Source of the DNA: JAMXLO01 sp963812075
GTDB taxonomy: Bacteria > Pseudomonadota > Alphaproteobacteria > Acetobacterales > Acetobacteraceae
Direction of reading: 5' to 3'
NCBI GenBank assembly: GCA_963812075.1
Contig: CAWETN010000009.1
Span: 124,001 to 188,000 of the forward strand
DNA length: 64,000 nt
How positions within the stretch are numbered: the stretch's first letter is position 1; each line of letters opens with the position of its first letter. The notes beneath the pieces were generated by a model. The model made no database searches. It was not told the DNA's origin and saw only the letters and a program-made list of their open reading frames with translations. Below are positions 9,199 to 20,462 of the stretch, one piece after another. Position numbers and translations under genes: made by a program.

Positions 9199-9612
9199 TC
9201 AGCGATCCGCCTCGATCCACGCCCAGGCGCGCACTGCTTCCGGCACGCGAGCGATGCTGGCTTCGGGCAATTCCGGCTCGGGCGCGCCCGGCAGGTGCAG
9301 GCTGAACACCACGACGACCTGTTCGCGATCGATCCGCACCGCCTTGTCCGCGCTGCGGGGCATCGGCATGCCGGCGCGGTTGCAGTAGGAGATCAGGATC
9401 GCGCCCAGCGCCTCGGCGCGCAGCACGAAAACCCGGGTCGAGGTGAGTTCGCCGTAGGTGACCTCGACGGTGCCGTCCGGCGGGTTGCACCGCACCACGT
9501 TGGGGGTGAGCGGCGGCAGCCCGAACGACTGCGCCGAACGCGGCGACCATTCCAGCGCCAGCCTGACCGCCTGCAGGTCGAACACGATCTCGCGCCGGTC
9601 GGTGATGGCCAC
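9199..9612 (-). CDS. Conserved hypothetical protein
   Basis: A 137-residue protein beginning MAITDRREIVFDLQAVRLALEW. It has a mixed alpha/beta composition, a segment rich in beta-branched residues (REQVVVVFSLHLPG) and no membrane segment or signal peptide. I do not recognise a family. The gene stands alone between the hydrolase and the CBS protein, both on the same strand, with 57- and 62-base gaps. Confidence 0.6.
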   Translation of the reverse strand: MAITDRREIVFDLQAVRLALEWSPRSAQSFGLPPLTPNVVRCNPPDGTVEVTYGELTSTRVFVLRAEALGAILISYCNRAGMPMPRSADKAVRIDREQVVVVFSLHLPGAPEPELPEASIARVPEAVRAWAWIEADR

Positions 9613-9674
9613 GGCAACGCCTCCATCTCGGAGCGCATCGTCGCACGGCGGGATGAAGGCGCGGTAAAGCGGTG

Positions 9675-10112
9675 TCAGACGGAGCCGGAGACGTAGGCCT
9701 TCAGGCTGTCCACCTCGTCCTCCTGCTCCATGATGCGCGCCTTCACCACGTCGCCGATGCTGATCAGCCCGACCAGCCTACCGCCTTCGACCACCGGCAT
9801 GTGGCGGAAGCGCCCGACGGTCATCATCGTCATTGCCTCGGCCACCGTCGTTTCGGGGTGGGCCACCTGGAGCGCCCGCGTCATCAGCTGACCGGCGGTC
9901 ATCTCCAGCGTCTGCGCGCCGTTCGCCGCCAGGCAGCGGACGACATCACGCTCGCTCACGATGCCGAGAAGCTGCTCGGCCCGATCTGTCACCAGCGCGG
10001 CACCGATGCGTTGCTCGGCGAGCACGTCCACCACACGTGCAATGGTCATGGTGGGATCGACCGTGGTGACCCGGTAGCCCTTGTGTTTGAGGATTGCCGC
10101 AACCGTCGTCAT
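9675..10112 (-). CDS. CBS-domain protein
   Basis: A 145-residue protein made of two CBS motifs and little else. The first is VTTVDPTMTIARVVDVLAEQ...GIVSERDVVR and the second is LMTRALQVAHPETTVAEAMTM...GLISIGDVVKARI. Stand-alone CBS pairs of this type bind adenine nucleotides (AMP, ATP, NAD or SAM in known cases) and act as energy or redox sensors, often on an unidentified partner. The start ATG at 10112 gives the expected MTTVAAILKHKG N-terminus. Confidence 0.88.
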   Translation of the reverse strand: MTTVAAILKHKGYRVTTVDPTMTIARVVDVLAEQRIGAALVTDRAEQLLGIVSERDVVRCLAANGAQTLEMTAGQLMTRALQVAHPETTVAEAMTMMTVGRFRHMPVVEGGRLVGLISIGDVVKARIMEQEDEVDSLKAYVSGSV

Positions 10113-10286
10113 GGCCTCGCTCCCTGGCTTATGCCGAGCGGGCCTTGATCCGAACAGTCATCTTGCGTGCCTTGGCCTCGGACCTGCAACCCGCGCGGCG
10201 CCTCCATATCGGGCAATCATGCGCCTTCCGGGCGCCGCGCGGCAAACATTAGCTGTGCAGTGCACAAAACTCCCTTCGAACGGCCG

Positions 10287-10460
10287 CTAGAACAGTGTGC
10301 TTCCCGCCATCAGCCCGGCGACCAGCAGCACGAGGAAGACCACGATTGCGATGAAGAACAGGATGCGCGCGATATCGGCCGACGCGGCCGATATGCCGCC
10401 GAAGCCGAACAGGGCGGCGACCAGCGACACCACCAGGAAGAACAGGGCCAATTTCAACAT
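10287..10460 (-). CDS. DUF1328 (YtjA-like) small membrane protein
   Basis: A 57-residue protein, MLKLALFFLVVSLVAALFGF followed by GGISAASADIARILFFIAIVV and a second hydrophobic stretch ending GLMAGSTLF. Two transmembrane helices separated by a short loop, with the G(F/I)xGI...A..ARILF pattern, are the DUF1328 hallmark. The function is unknown; family members are often stress-induced inner-membrane proteins. It lies upstream of the CBS gene on the same strand with a gap of about 175 bases. Confidence 0.85.
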   Translation of the reverse strand: MLKLALFFLVVSLVAALFGFGGISAASADIARILFFIAIVVFLVLLVAGLMAGSTLF

Positions 10461-10597
10461 GATCGATAGTTGCTCCTGCGAATGATTGTTCCGCGCAACA
10501 TAGGCTGCGGCCCTGGATTCCCGCGCTCACAGGTGCTTGCATCGCGAATGCCTGATCCCGATGGCGGTGCTGCTGCGATGCACCATATAGCGACCTG

Positions 10598-12646
<2,049 letters not shown>

Positions 12647-12686
12647 AGGGCGCGAAGGCCGGCCGGCCCCGCGCGCCTTCCGACAC

Positions 12687-13169
12687 CTACAGGTGCGTCA
12701 GGATCGACTCGGCCTTGCTGACTTCGAAGCCGCCCGGCGCCTCGACGGCGAGATGCGTCACCTTGCCGTCCTGCGCGATCAATGCGTAGCGCTGGCTGCG
12801 GACGCCCATGCCGCGGCCCATCAGGTCGAGCTCGAGGCCCAACGCCTTGGTGAACGCGGCCGAACCGTCGGCCAGCATGGTGACCTTGCCGTCGACGCCC
12901 TGCTCCTTGCCCCAGGCGCCCATCACGAACGCATCGTTCACCGCGATGCAGGCGATCGTATCGACGCCCTTCGCCTTCAGTGCATCGGCGTTCTGCACGA
13001 AACTCGGCAGGTGCTTGACGCTGCAGGTCGGCGTGAAGGCGCCCGGCACCGCGAACAGCACCACCTTCTTGCCCTTGAAGACGTCGTCGGTCGTCGTCTC
13101 CTTCGGCCCCTCCTGTGTCGCCATCATCAGTTTCATGGATGGAATCTGATCGCCGACCTTGATTGTCAT
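12687..13169 (-). CDS. Peroxiredoxin (Prx5 type)
   Basis: A 160-residue thiol peroxidase of the Prx5/AhpE-like group. The peroxidatic cysteine is Cys49 in PGAFTPTC, the PxxxTxxC active-site motif. DALKAKGVDTIACIAVND and the C-terminal APGGFEVSKAESIL are also family-typical. It probably reduces H2O2 and organic peroxides in the cytoplasm using glutathione/glutaredoxin or thioredoxin. It faces nadE tail to tail. Confidence 0.93.
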   Translation of the reverse strand: MTIKVGDQIPSMKLMMATQEGPKETTTDDVFKGKKVVLFAVPGAFTPTCSVKHLPSFVQNADALKAKGVDTIACIAVNDAFVMGAWGKEQGVDGKVTMLADGSAAFTKALGLELDLMGRGMGVRSQRYALIAQDGKVTHLAVEAPGGFEVSKAESILTHL

Positions 13170-13287
13170 GGCTCCTCGCTCCCCTGTTGGTTTGCCAGGG
13201 CCGGACTCCTAGCCTTCCGCGCGGTCCGAGTCACGCCACCCGGAGGACGCTTGCGCGCCCGCGCCGCCGGGGCCAGAGTCGAACGGC

Positions 13288-13878
13288 ATGGCTCAGAAGC
13301 GCAAACCCGAGACTCCGCCCGCCGAAGGGTTCCTGACCGGGCACCTGCTGATCGCGATGCCGTCGATGGAAGACGAGCGCTTCGCCCATAGTGTCATCTA
13401 TCTCTGTGCGCATACGCCGGAAGGCGCGATGGGCCTGGTGCTCAACCGTCCGCTGCAGCGCCCGAAGTTCGACGAGTTGCTGCGCCAGCTAGACGTGGCG
13501 CCGCAGCCGCCGGCGCGGCGCATCCGGCTGTGCGCCGGCGGACCGATGGACAATGCGCGCGGCTTCGTGCTGCACACCGCGGACTGGACCGGCGAGGGGA
13601 GCCTGCGCGTCGACGAAACGGTGGCGCTTACCGCGAGCCTCGACGTGCTGAAGGCGATCGCCGAGGGCAACGGGCCGCGCGAGGGACTGCTGGCATTGGG
13701 CTATGCCGGCTGGGGACCCGGTCAGCTCGATGCCGAGATCCAGCAGAATGCCTGGCTCTCAGTGCCGGCCGACGAGACCATCGTGTTCGACGACGACGAC
13801 GACACCAAGTGGCGGCGCGCGCTGGCCAAGCTCAGGATCGATCCGCTGCTGCTGTCAGGCGCGGCGGGACACGCCTGA
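13288..13878 (+). CDS. YqgE/AlgH family protein (UPF0301)
   Basis: A 196-residue protein with the family core: FLTGHLLIAMPSMEDERFAHSVIYLC, GAMGLVLNRP, LCAGGPMDNARGFVLHT, and GYAGWGPGQLDAEIQQNAWL. The biochemical function is not established; Pseudomonas AlgH affects alginate regulation. Its stop (13876-13878) directly abuts the stop of the opposite-strand radical SAM gene with no spacer. Confidence 0.92.
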   Translation: MAQKRKPETPPAEGFLTGHLLIAMPSMEDERFAHSVIYLCAHTPEGAMGLVLNRPLQRPKFDELLRQLDVAPQPPARRIRLCAGGPMDNARGFVLHTADWTGEGSLRVDETVALTASLDVLKAIAEGNGPREGLLALGYAGWGPGQLDAEIQQNAWLSVPADETIVFDDDDDTKWRRALAKLRIDPLLLSGAAGHA

Positions 13879-14823
13879 TCAGCGGCTGCACGCCGCGCCG
13901 CCCAACACGCAGAAGGACGCGCAGAACGGGTGGTTGAGCGCCACCGGCCGCGCCGCGTCGGCCAGCGTGCGCCCGAGTTCGAACTGTTCATCGTAGGCCA
14001 GCAGCGTGCAGGCCAGCACCGCCGGTGCCGATGCGTCCTTGCGCTTCACCACCATGCGCGCCGAGGCGCACATCACATCGTCGGGCGACTTGTGCAGGAT
14101 GCCCCAGCACGCGGTGGTGATCTCCGGCACGTCGTGCTGCGCGTCCATCTCCGGGAACAGCATAAGGCGCACCGGATTGGCCGCATCGATCGGCAGGTCG
14201 AGCGCGGCGAACAACCGCGCAAAGCCGGCACGCAGGTCGCCTTCCGGCTCGCCGGAGAACCGCCGGCCAGCCACGTCGATGGCAAACCCGTTGCGCGCCA
14301 ACCAGACGAGGCCGTCGATCGTCGGGGTCCAGCTGCGTCGACCGCGCTCTGCCTCGTGCACTGCCGGCGTGTAGTGGTCGAGCGAGACGCGAATGCGCAG
14401 TCGGGCACCATAGGTGGCGTGCAGCGCCAGCAACTGCGGCCGCAGCTTGCGCATCGGCTTCATCGCATTGGTCAGCACCAGCGCGTCGAAGCCGCGCGAC
14501 AGCACGTCCTCGAGCATGCCGACAATCTCGCGGTTCATGAACGGCTCGCCGCCGGTGAAGCCGATCAGTCGTGTCGGCAGGCCGTCACGCGCGATCTCGT
14601 CCAGATAGCCGCGGACCTCCGCGCGCGTGAGATACGCCAGGCGGTCGTTGCGCGGCGAGGATTCGATGTAGCAGTTGCGGCAGGTGAGGTTGCACAGGGT
14701 GCCGGTGTTGAACCAAAGCGTTTCCAGTGAACGCAGCGGCACTTGGGCCCGCGCCTCGCCCTTGGCCGTGACCAGCGGATCGCGGAACTTCGATAGATCG
14801 AGCGGCTGGAATTGTGCGTCCAT
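13879..14823 (-). CDS. Radical SAM protein with extra C-terminal cysteines
   Basis: The N-terminal half carries the cluster-binding motif CNLTCRNC (Cys44, 48, 51; a CX3CX2C), then GFTGGEPFMN and LVLTNAMKPM, typical of a radical SAM TIM barrel. The C-terminal half has further cysteines (ITTACWGI, DDVMCASARM, AVLACTLL and the terminal HPFCASFCVLGGAACSR). These resemble a SPASM-like auxiliary cluster region. The product is about 314 residues; a TTG four codons upstream (14835) is an alternative start. It is the last gene of an operon with an enoyl-CoA hydratase, an amidase/carbamoylase and a solute-binding protein. The substrate is unknown. Confidence 0.85.
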   Translation of the reverse strand: MDAQFQPLDLSKFRDPLVTAKGEARAQVPLRSLETLWFNTGTLCNLTCRNCYIESSPRNDRLAYLTRAEVRGYLDEIARDGLPTRLIGFTGGEPFMNREIVGMLEDVLSRGFDALVLTNAMKPMRKLRPQLLALHATYGARLRIRVSLDHYTPAVHEAERGRRSWTPTIDGLVWLARNGFAIDVAGRRFSGEPEGDLRAGFARLFAALDLPIDAANPVRLMLFPEMDAQHDVPEITTACWGILHKSPDDVMCASARMVVKRKDASAPAVLACTLLAYDEQFELGRTLADAARPVALNHPFCASFCVLGGAACSR

Positions 14824-14874
14824 GCTATCCGGCAAACCTCCACATCGCCCGTCCCACCGGTCACCGTGGGGGCA

Positions 14875-15657
14875 TCAGCGTCCGTTGAACATGGGCGTGC
14901 GCTTTTCCAGGAAGGCCTGCCGCGCCTCGCGGTAGTCCTCGCTGTTCACCGCCGCCTCCTGCACCGCGGCGATCTCGGCGGCGCGCTGCTCCGCCTCGCC
15001 GCGGTCCAGCGCTTCGAGCACCACCTTGGCGCCACGCTGCGACAGCGGGGCACGCGTGCACAACTCCTGCGCCAGCGTGTGCGCGCCGGCCAGCGCACCC
15101 GGCTCGGCGACCACGTCGATCAGTCCCATCGCGCGGCAATCGGCCAACGGGAAATAGCGGCCCGAGTAGAGCACCAGCTTGGCGTTCGCCAGACCGACCG
15201 CGCGCAGCAGAAGGCTGCAGTCCAGTGTGCTGTAGACGATGGAGAGGCGCGCCGCGGGAATCCCCATCTGCGTCGTCGCGTCGCCGACGCGGAGGTCGCA
15301 GGCCAGCGCCAGCCCACAGCCGCCGCCGACGCCATAACCGTGCACCGCGGCGATAGTCGGCTGCGGCAGGTCGATGATTGCCTGCGTCGCCGCGTGTCCG
15401 GCTTCGCCGTAGGCATGCGCGTCCTCGACGGTGTTGCGGACGCGGGCGAACTCCGAGATGTCGGCGCCGCCGCAGAAATGACCGCCGGCACCGGTCAGGA
15501 TGACCACGCGCACGTCGCTGCGCCGCCCGAGGTCGCGGTAGATCTCGCCCAGCCCGCGCCACATCGCGAGCGACACGACGTTGCGCTTCTCCGGCCGGTT
15601 CAGCGTCACCACGGCAACGCCGGTTGCGTCCACCGCCACTTGGATCTCGTTCGCCAT
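14875..15657 (-). CDS. Enoyl-CoA hydratase/isomerase family protein
   Basis: A crotonase-fold protein of 260 residues starting MANEIQVAVDATGVAVVTLNRPEKRN. It has the oxyanion-hole segment GGHFCGGADISEF and the second loop VHGYGVGGGCGLALACDLRV. The first catalytic Glu position of true hydratases (usually in an A-x-E motif after the GGG loop) is not obvious, and SIVYSTLD lies where the second Glu region is expected. The reaction could therefore be isomerase, decarboxylase or hydrolase type. It lies 19 bases after the amidase gene in the same operon. Confidence 0.87.
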   Translation of the reverse strand: MANEIQVAVDATGVAVVTLNRPEKRNVVSLAMWRGLGEIYRDLGRRSDVRVVILTGAGGHFCGGADISEFARVRNTVEDAHAYGEAGHAATQAIIDLPQPTIAAVHGYGVGGGCGLALACDLRVGDATTQMGIPAARLSIVYSTLDCSLLLRAVGLANAKLVLYSGRYFPLADCRAMGLIDVVAEPGALAGAHTLAQELCTRAPLSQRGAKVVLEALDRGEAEQRAAEIAAVQEAAVNSEDYREARQAFLEKRTPMFNGR

Positions 15658-15676
15658 CGGGGCCCCATCCTGCGCG

Positions 15677-16876
15677 TCAGCCACGCTGTAGCAGTTCCGC
15701 CGCCGCATCGGCCAGCACCTGGCAGCCGAGGACGATGTCGTCGTCCTTGGTGTCCTCCGCATAGTGATGGCTGATGCCGCCGATCGAGGGCACGAAAAGC
15801 ATCGCCGACTTCGTTCGCTCCGCCAGAATCTGAGCGTCGTGCCCCGCGCCGCTGGGCATGCGCACGTGCAGCCCTGGGGCATGGTGTTCGGCGGCACGCT
15901 CCAGCGCATCCTGGAAGCCGGCGTCCATCGCCTGCGGCACCGAACGGCCGCGTTCGGCGATCGTCACCCTGCATGGGCCGCGCGCTGCCTCGGCGACCAG
16001 CGCCTCGAGCTCGCCTTCGAGCTTCGCCAGCAGTGCCGGGTCGGTGTCGCGGAACTGGAACAGCATCTCGGCGCCACCCGGAACGATGCTTGGCGCCCCT
16101 GGATCCAGCAGGATGCGGCCCGTCGTCCATACCGTGCGCGGTCCCGCCACCGCGGGGAACCGCCGGTAGATCGCCGACGCCAGCCCGACCAGCGCCACGC
16201 CGGCATCCTTGCGGATCGCCATGCGCGTGGTGCCGGCATGGTTCTGCACGCCCTCGAAGACGATGCGGAAACGATGGCTCCCGACGATCGCCGTGACGAT
16301 ACCGATGCGCCGGCCGGTGTCCTCGAGTTCGGCGCCCTGTTCGATATGCGCCTCGAGGTAGCCCAGGTAGCGCGCCGGATCGATCGTTGCGCGCGGTCTG
16401 CCGGCGAACCCGGCCTGCGCCAGCGCATCGCGCAGCGAGACGCCTTCGCGGTTGCCGCACTGGTCGATCTCGTCCTCGGGCAGCAGTCCGCAGAACGAGC
16501 GGCTGCCGAGGAACGAGCCGAAATGGCCCTCTTCATCCGCCCAGGCGGCGACGTCGATGCCGCCGCCCAAGGTGCGCGCGACCTCCAGGCCGTACATCAC
16601 GCCCAGCGCGCCATCCAGCCAGCCTGCATGCGGCTGCGTCTCAACGTGGCTGCCGAGCAGCAGCTTCGCACCATCGCCGGGGGCACGGCCGATCACGTTG
16701 CCGATGCCGTCGATCTCCGGGCTGAGCCCCGCCTCGGTCATGCGGTCCGCCAGCCAGTGACGCGACTGCACGTCCTCGGGCGAATAGGTCGGCCGATGCA
16801 CGCCGGTCTTGTACTCGCCGATTTTGCGCAGCGCGTAGAGGTCGCCCAGCAGCCGCTTGGCGTCGATCGTCGTCAT
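15677..16876 (-). CDS. M20-family amidase/N-carbamoyl-amino acid hydrolase
   Basis: A 399-residue Zn-dependent hydrolase of the hydantoinase/carbamoylase group. The metal-site pattern is clear: LLLGSHVETQPHAGWLDGALGV, AWADEEGHFGSFLGSRSF, and SGAGHDAQ near the C-terminus. The dimerisation-domain motif GVQNHAGTTRM is the family signature. Members hydrolyse N-carbamoyl amino acids, allantoate or ureidoglycolate. The ATG at 16876 overlaps the stop of the upstream solute-binding protein gene (ATGA), so an imported carbamoyl or amide compound is a reasonable substrate guess. Confidence 0.9.
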   Translation of the reverse strand: MTTIDAKRLLGDLYALRKIGEYKTGVHRPTYSPEDVQSRHWLADRMTEAGLSPEIDGIGNVIGRAPGDGAKLLLGSHVETQPHAGWLDGALGVMYGLEVARTLGGGIDVAAWADEEGHFGSFLGSRSFCGLLPEDEIDQCGNREGVSLRDALAQAGFAGRPRATIDPARYLGYLEAHIEQGAELEDTGRRIGIVTAIVGSHRFRIVFEGVQNHAGTTRMAIRKDAGVALVGLASAIYRRFPAVAGPRTVWTTGRILLDPGAPSIVPGGAEMLFQFRDTDPALLAKLEGELEALVAEAARGPCRVTIAERGRSVPQAMDAGFQDALERAAEHHAPGLHVRMPSGAGHDAQILAERTKSAMLFVPSIGGISHHYAEDTKDDDIVLGCQVLADAAAELLQRG

Positions 16877-18346
16877 GGTGCGATGGTCATTCCCTGCGGT
16901 CGGATCAGCCCGTCCGGCGTCGGCGTGAAGCCGGACAGCTTGTCCGACAGCGCCCACAGCCACTTCGCATGATACAGCACGATGTGCGGCCGGTCCGTCA
17001 GGTACACATCGACCAGTTGCCGGTACAGCGCCTGGCGCTGTGCCACGTCGGTCACGCCACGCGCACGCGCCAGCAGGTCGTCGAAGCTCGGGTTGCAGTA
17101 TTTGCCCCAGTTGAGGAAGCCGTCGCAGGCGAGCCAGATCGCCACGTTGCCGTCCGGGTCGGGCCGGCCGCTCCAGATGACGATCGTCGCCTGGTAGTTG
17201 CCTGCACGCCCGGCCGCGACCAGGGCGTTCGCCTCCGCCGCTTGCAGCTTGACGTCGAAGCCCGCCTCGCCGGCCATCGACTGCACCACCTGACCGACCT
17301 GCTGCTCCACCGGGCTGTTGCCGATCAGCAGCGTGAACGCCGGATGCTCCTGCCCGGCCTCCTTCAGCAGCGCCTTCGCCTTGGCCAGGTCGCGCGCCGG
17401 CACCGGATGGTCCGCGTCCCAGTAGCGGCTGCCCGGCGCCTCGAACTGGTTCGACGGAATGAACTGGCCGTCGAACACCACCTGGTTGAGCACGCCACGA
17501 TCGATCGCCGCCTCAAGCGCGGCGCGGACGCGCGGGTCCTTCAGCGGACTGTCGGCGTTCAGATTGATGCTCATCGAATAATAGGCCAGCGCCGGCTGGC
17601 TGATCAGCCTCAGCTTCGGGTTCTGCTTCACCGTCGCGACGTCGGTCGGACCCAGGCGCTCGACCATGTCGAGCTGTCCCGCCTGGAGGTTGACCAGTCG
17701 AACGGTCGTATCGGGCTGCGGGTGGTAGACAATGCGGTCCAGCCGGATCGCGTCGGCGTTCCAGTAGCCGGGAAAGCGATCGACCACGATGCGGTCCTGC
17801 GCGACGCGCTCGGTCAGCCGGAACGGGCCGGCGCAGGGCAGGTCCGCCGTGACGTCGCGGCCGAGCGCCTTGGGCGATATCATCATGCCGGCGCGGTCCG
17901 CCAGCACGGCGACCAGCGGCGCGTACGGCTGCGACAGGTGCAGCCGGACGGTGTGGGGATCGACCACCTCGATCGACGACACCGGCTTCAGCTCGCCCTT
18001 GCGCAGGCTTTCCGGGGCGGTGCGGTAGCGCTCGAGGTTGGCCTTCACCGCGTCGGCATCCATCGCCTCGCCGTCGTGGAACGTCACGCCGTCGCGCAGC
18101 GTCACGGTCAGCGTCAGATTGTCGGCGGACCACGCCCAGGACGTGGCCAAGCTGCGGCACGAAATCGTTGCGCGCGTCGATGTCGATCAGCTTGTCGCAG
18201 ACCGCGGCGAACACCACGCGGCCGACGAAGCTGCCGCCGCGTGCCGGGTCGAGCGCATCGGGGTCTTCGTTGAGGCCGACGCGCAGCGTGGCGGCGTGCA
18301 GCGGCCCGACCAGCAACAGTGCCGCGAGCCAGACCGCAAACCGCAT
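16873..18346 (-). CDS. ABC transporter substrate-binding protein, family 5 (frameshifted)
   Basis: A periplasmic peptide/opine/nickel-type solute-binding protein of about 490 residues. The signal peptide MRFAVWLAALLLVGPLHAA is followed by TLRVGLNEDPDALDPARGG, then the SBP_bac_5 features DGVTFHDGEAMDADAVKANLERY and HLSQPYAPLVAVLADRAGM. The frame breaks near 18149-18150, where one surplus base separates DFVPQL from ATSWAWSADNLT. No permease or ATPase genes accompany it. It is the first gene of the four-gene minus-strand operon and overlaps the amidase start. Confidence 0.87.
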
Positions 18347-18378
18347 GGTGATCGTCCTGCCCCAAAATGCCGCGCCGA

Positions 18379-18411
18379 CTGTCATCGAACCTTCACAGAA
18401 CTGCAATAGAG
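18379..18411 (+). promoter_or_regulatory. Pho box upstream of pstS
   Basis: Three 11-base direct repeats in register: CTGTCAT-CGAA, CCTTCAC-AGAA and CTGCAAT-AGAG. This matches the PhoB-binding CTGTCAT-N4 repeat, the first unit perfectly and the others with fewer matches. A possible -10 (CTATAG at about 18428-18433) lies downstream, and pstS starts at 18464. It should place the pstSCAB-phoU-phoB run under PhoB control in low phosphate. Confidence 0.75.
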
Positions 18412-18463
18412 GCGTCGCCACCTGTGCCTATAGGGCACGTGACATCGCACGGAAGGGGTGTGC

Positions 18464-19485
18464 ATGAGAACTGCAATCGCGGCCCTGGCAATCGCCATGG
18501 CCGGACTCGGCGCAGCCCAGGCCGAGACCCAGATCACCGGCGCCGGCTCCACCTTCGCCGCACCGATCTATGCCAAGTGGGGCGAAGCAGCCGCCGCCGC
18601 GACCGGCATCAAGCTGAACTACCAGGCGATCGGCTCGGGCGCCGGCATCAATCAGATCAACAACCGGACGGTTGATTTCGGCGCCTCCGACATGCCGGTG
18701 CCGGCGGACGCGCTGAAGCCGAACACAAGCTGATGCAGTTCCCCACCGTGATCGGTGGCGTAGACGATCATCGTCAACCTGCCCGGACGTGAAGCCGAAC
18801 GAACTGAAGCTCACCGGCGAGCTGATCGCCGACATCTACCTCGGCAAGATCACCAAGTGGAACGATCCGAAGATCGCCGCGCTCAATCCCGGCGTGAAGC
18901 TGCCAGCATCGGCGATCGCCCCGGTGTATCGCGCCGACGGCTCGGGCACGACCTTCGTGTTCACCGACTATCTGTCGATGCAGAGCCCCGACTGGAAGTC
19001 GAAGGTCGGATCCTCCACCAGCGTCAAGTGGCTGGCCGGCACCGGCGCCAAGGGTAGCGACGGCGTCTCCGGCACGGTGCACAACATCAAGGGCGGCATC
19101 GGCTACGTCGAAAGCGCCTATGCCGAGCAGAACCACCTGACCACGACGCAGTTGCAGAACAAGGCCGGCAAGTTCGTCGCCCCGACCATGGAGAGCTACA
19201 AGGCGGCCGCGGCGAGCGCCGACTGGTCGAAGGTGCAGAACTTCGCGATCGACCTGAACGACCAGCCCGGCGACGCGAGCTGGCCGATCGAGTCGGCGAC
19301 ATTCGTGCTGCTGCCGACCGATCCGAAGGACCCCAACCAGAGTGCCGCGGTGAAGAAGTTCTTCGACTGGGGCTTCGCGCACGGCAACGACATCGCCATG
19401 CAGCTGCTCTACATCCCGCTGCCGGAGAGCGGTGCAGGACGCCGTGCGGGCCGCCTGGAAGGCGGAGGTCCCGGGCACCATGTGA
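18464..19485 (+). CDS. pstS: Phosphate-binding protein PstS (several frame breaks)
   Basis: A periplasmic phosphate receptor with the signal peptide MRTAIAALAIAMAGLGAAQA followed by ITGAGSTFAAPIYAKW and GSGAGINQINNRTVDFGASD. The C-terminal part (ELKLTGELIADIYLGKITKW, GSGTTFVFTDYLS, GGIGYVESAYA) is well conserved. The reading frame must change at about 18725, 18763 and 18787, within a 65-base stretch. A further change at about 19428 (a single extra A) restores AVQDAVRAAWKAEVPGTM and the TGA at 19485. The ATG at 18464 follows GGAAGGGG. Confidence 0.85.
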
Positions 19486-19492
19486 GCTGCGC

Positions 19493-20460
19493 GTGCAGCA
19501 AGCCCTCGCTGCTCCGGTCGCATCACGGCCGACACGCCGGAGATACCAGCCAGGGGATGCGATCTTCGCCTTCCTTGCGCGGTTCTCCGGCGCCTTCGTG
19601 CTGATCCTGCTGGGCAGCCTGATCCTGTCGCTGCTGATCGGCGGCTTGCCTGCGTTTCGCCATTTCGGACTTGGCTTCATCGTCTCGACCGACTGGGACC
19701 CGGTGCAGCAGGTGTTCGGCGCCGCCGTCTCGATCTACGGCACGCTGGTCACCTCGGTCATCGCGCTGACCCTGGCGGTGCCGCTCGCATTCGGTATCGC
19801 GTTCTACCTGACCGAGCTGGCACCGACGTGGCTGCGCCGCCCGGTCGGCACCGCGATCGAACTGCTCGCCGCGGTGCCATCGATCATCTACGGCATGTGG
19901 GGCTTCTTCGTCATCGTCCCGCTTATGTCGGAATACGTGCAGCCGTTCGTGATCGATGCCCTCGATGGCATCCCGGTGCTGCAGGATCTGTTCGCCGGCC
20001 CGCCGTTCGGCACCGGTATCTTCACCGCGGCGCTGATCCTGGCGATCATGGTCGTGCCCGTTCATCGCCGCCACCATGCGCGACGTGTTCGAGACGGTGC
20101 CTGCGGTCTACAAGGAATCCGCCTACGGGCGTCGGCTGCACGACGTGGGAGGTGATGCGCTCCATCGTGCTGCCCTATACGCGCGTCTCGGTGGTCGGCG
20201 GCATCATGCTCGGCCTCGGTCGCGCGCTGGGCGAGACCATGGCGGTGACATTCGTGATCGGCAACACCGACCGCATCGCCACCAGCCTGTTTGGGCCCGG
20301 CAACACCATCGCCTCGATCGTGGCACTGGAATTCCCGGAAAGTCCGGCCGGCAGCCTCAAGCTTTCCTCGCTGCTGGCGCTTGGCTTCATCCTGTTCGTC
20401 ATCTCGTTCATCGTGCTGGCGATCTCGCGGCTGCTGCTGCGCCCACGGCTGAAGCTGTAG
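19493..20460 (+). CDS. pstC: Phosphate ABC transporter permease PstC (frameshifted)
   Basis: An inner-membrane permease of about 322 residues with six predicted helices, including FLARFSGAFVLILLGSLILS and AVSIYGTLVTSVIALTLAVP. It carries the EELAPTWLRRP-like loop and VPSIIYGMWGFFV. The cytoplasmic EAA-type loop spans the breaks: ESAYG-VGCTTWEVMRSIVLP. One surplus C at 20057-20059 and one surplus G at 20127-20129 break the frame. The GTG start at 19493 lies 7 bases after the pstS stop. Confidence 0.85.
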
Positions 20461-20462
20461 CC

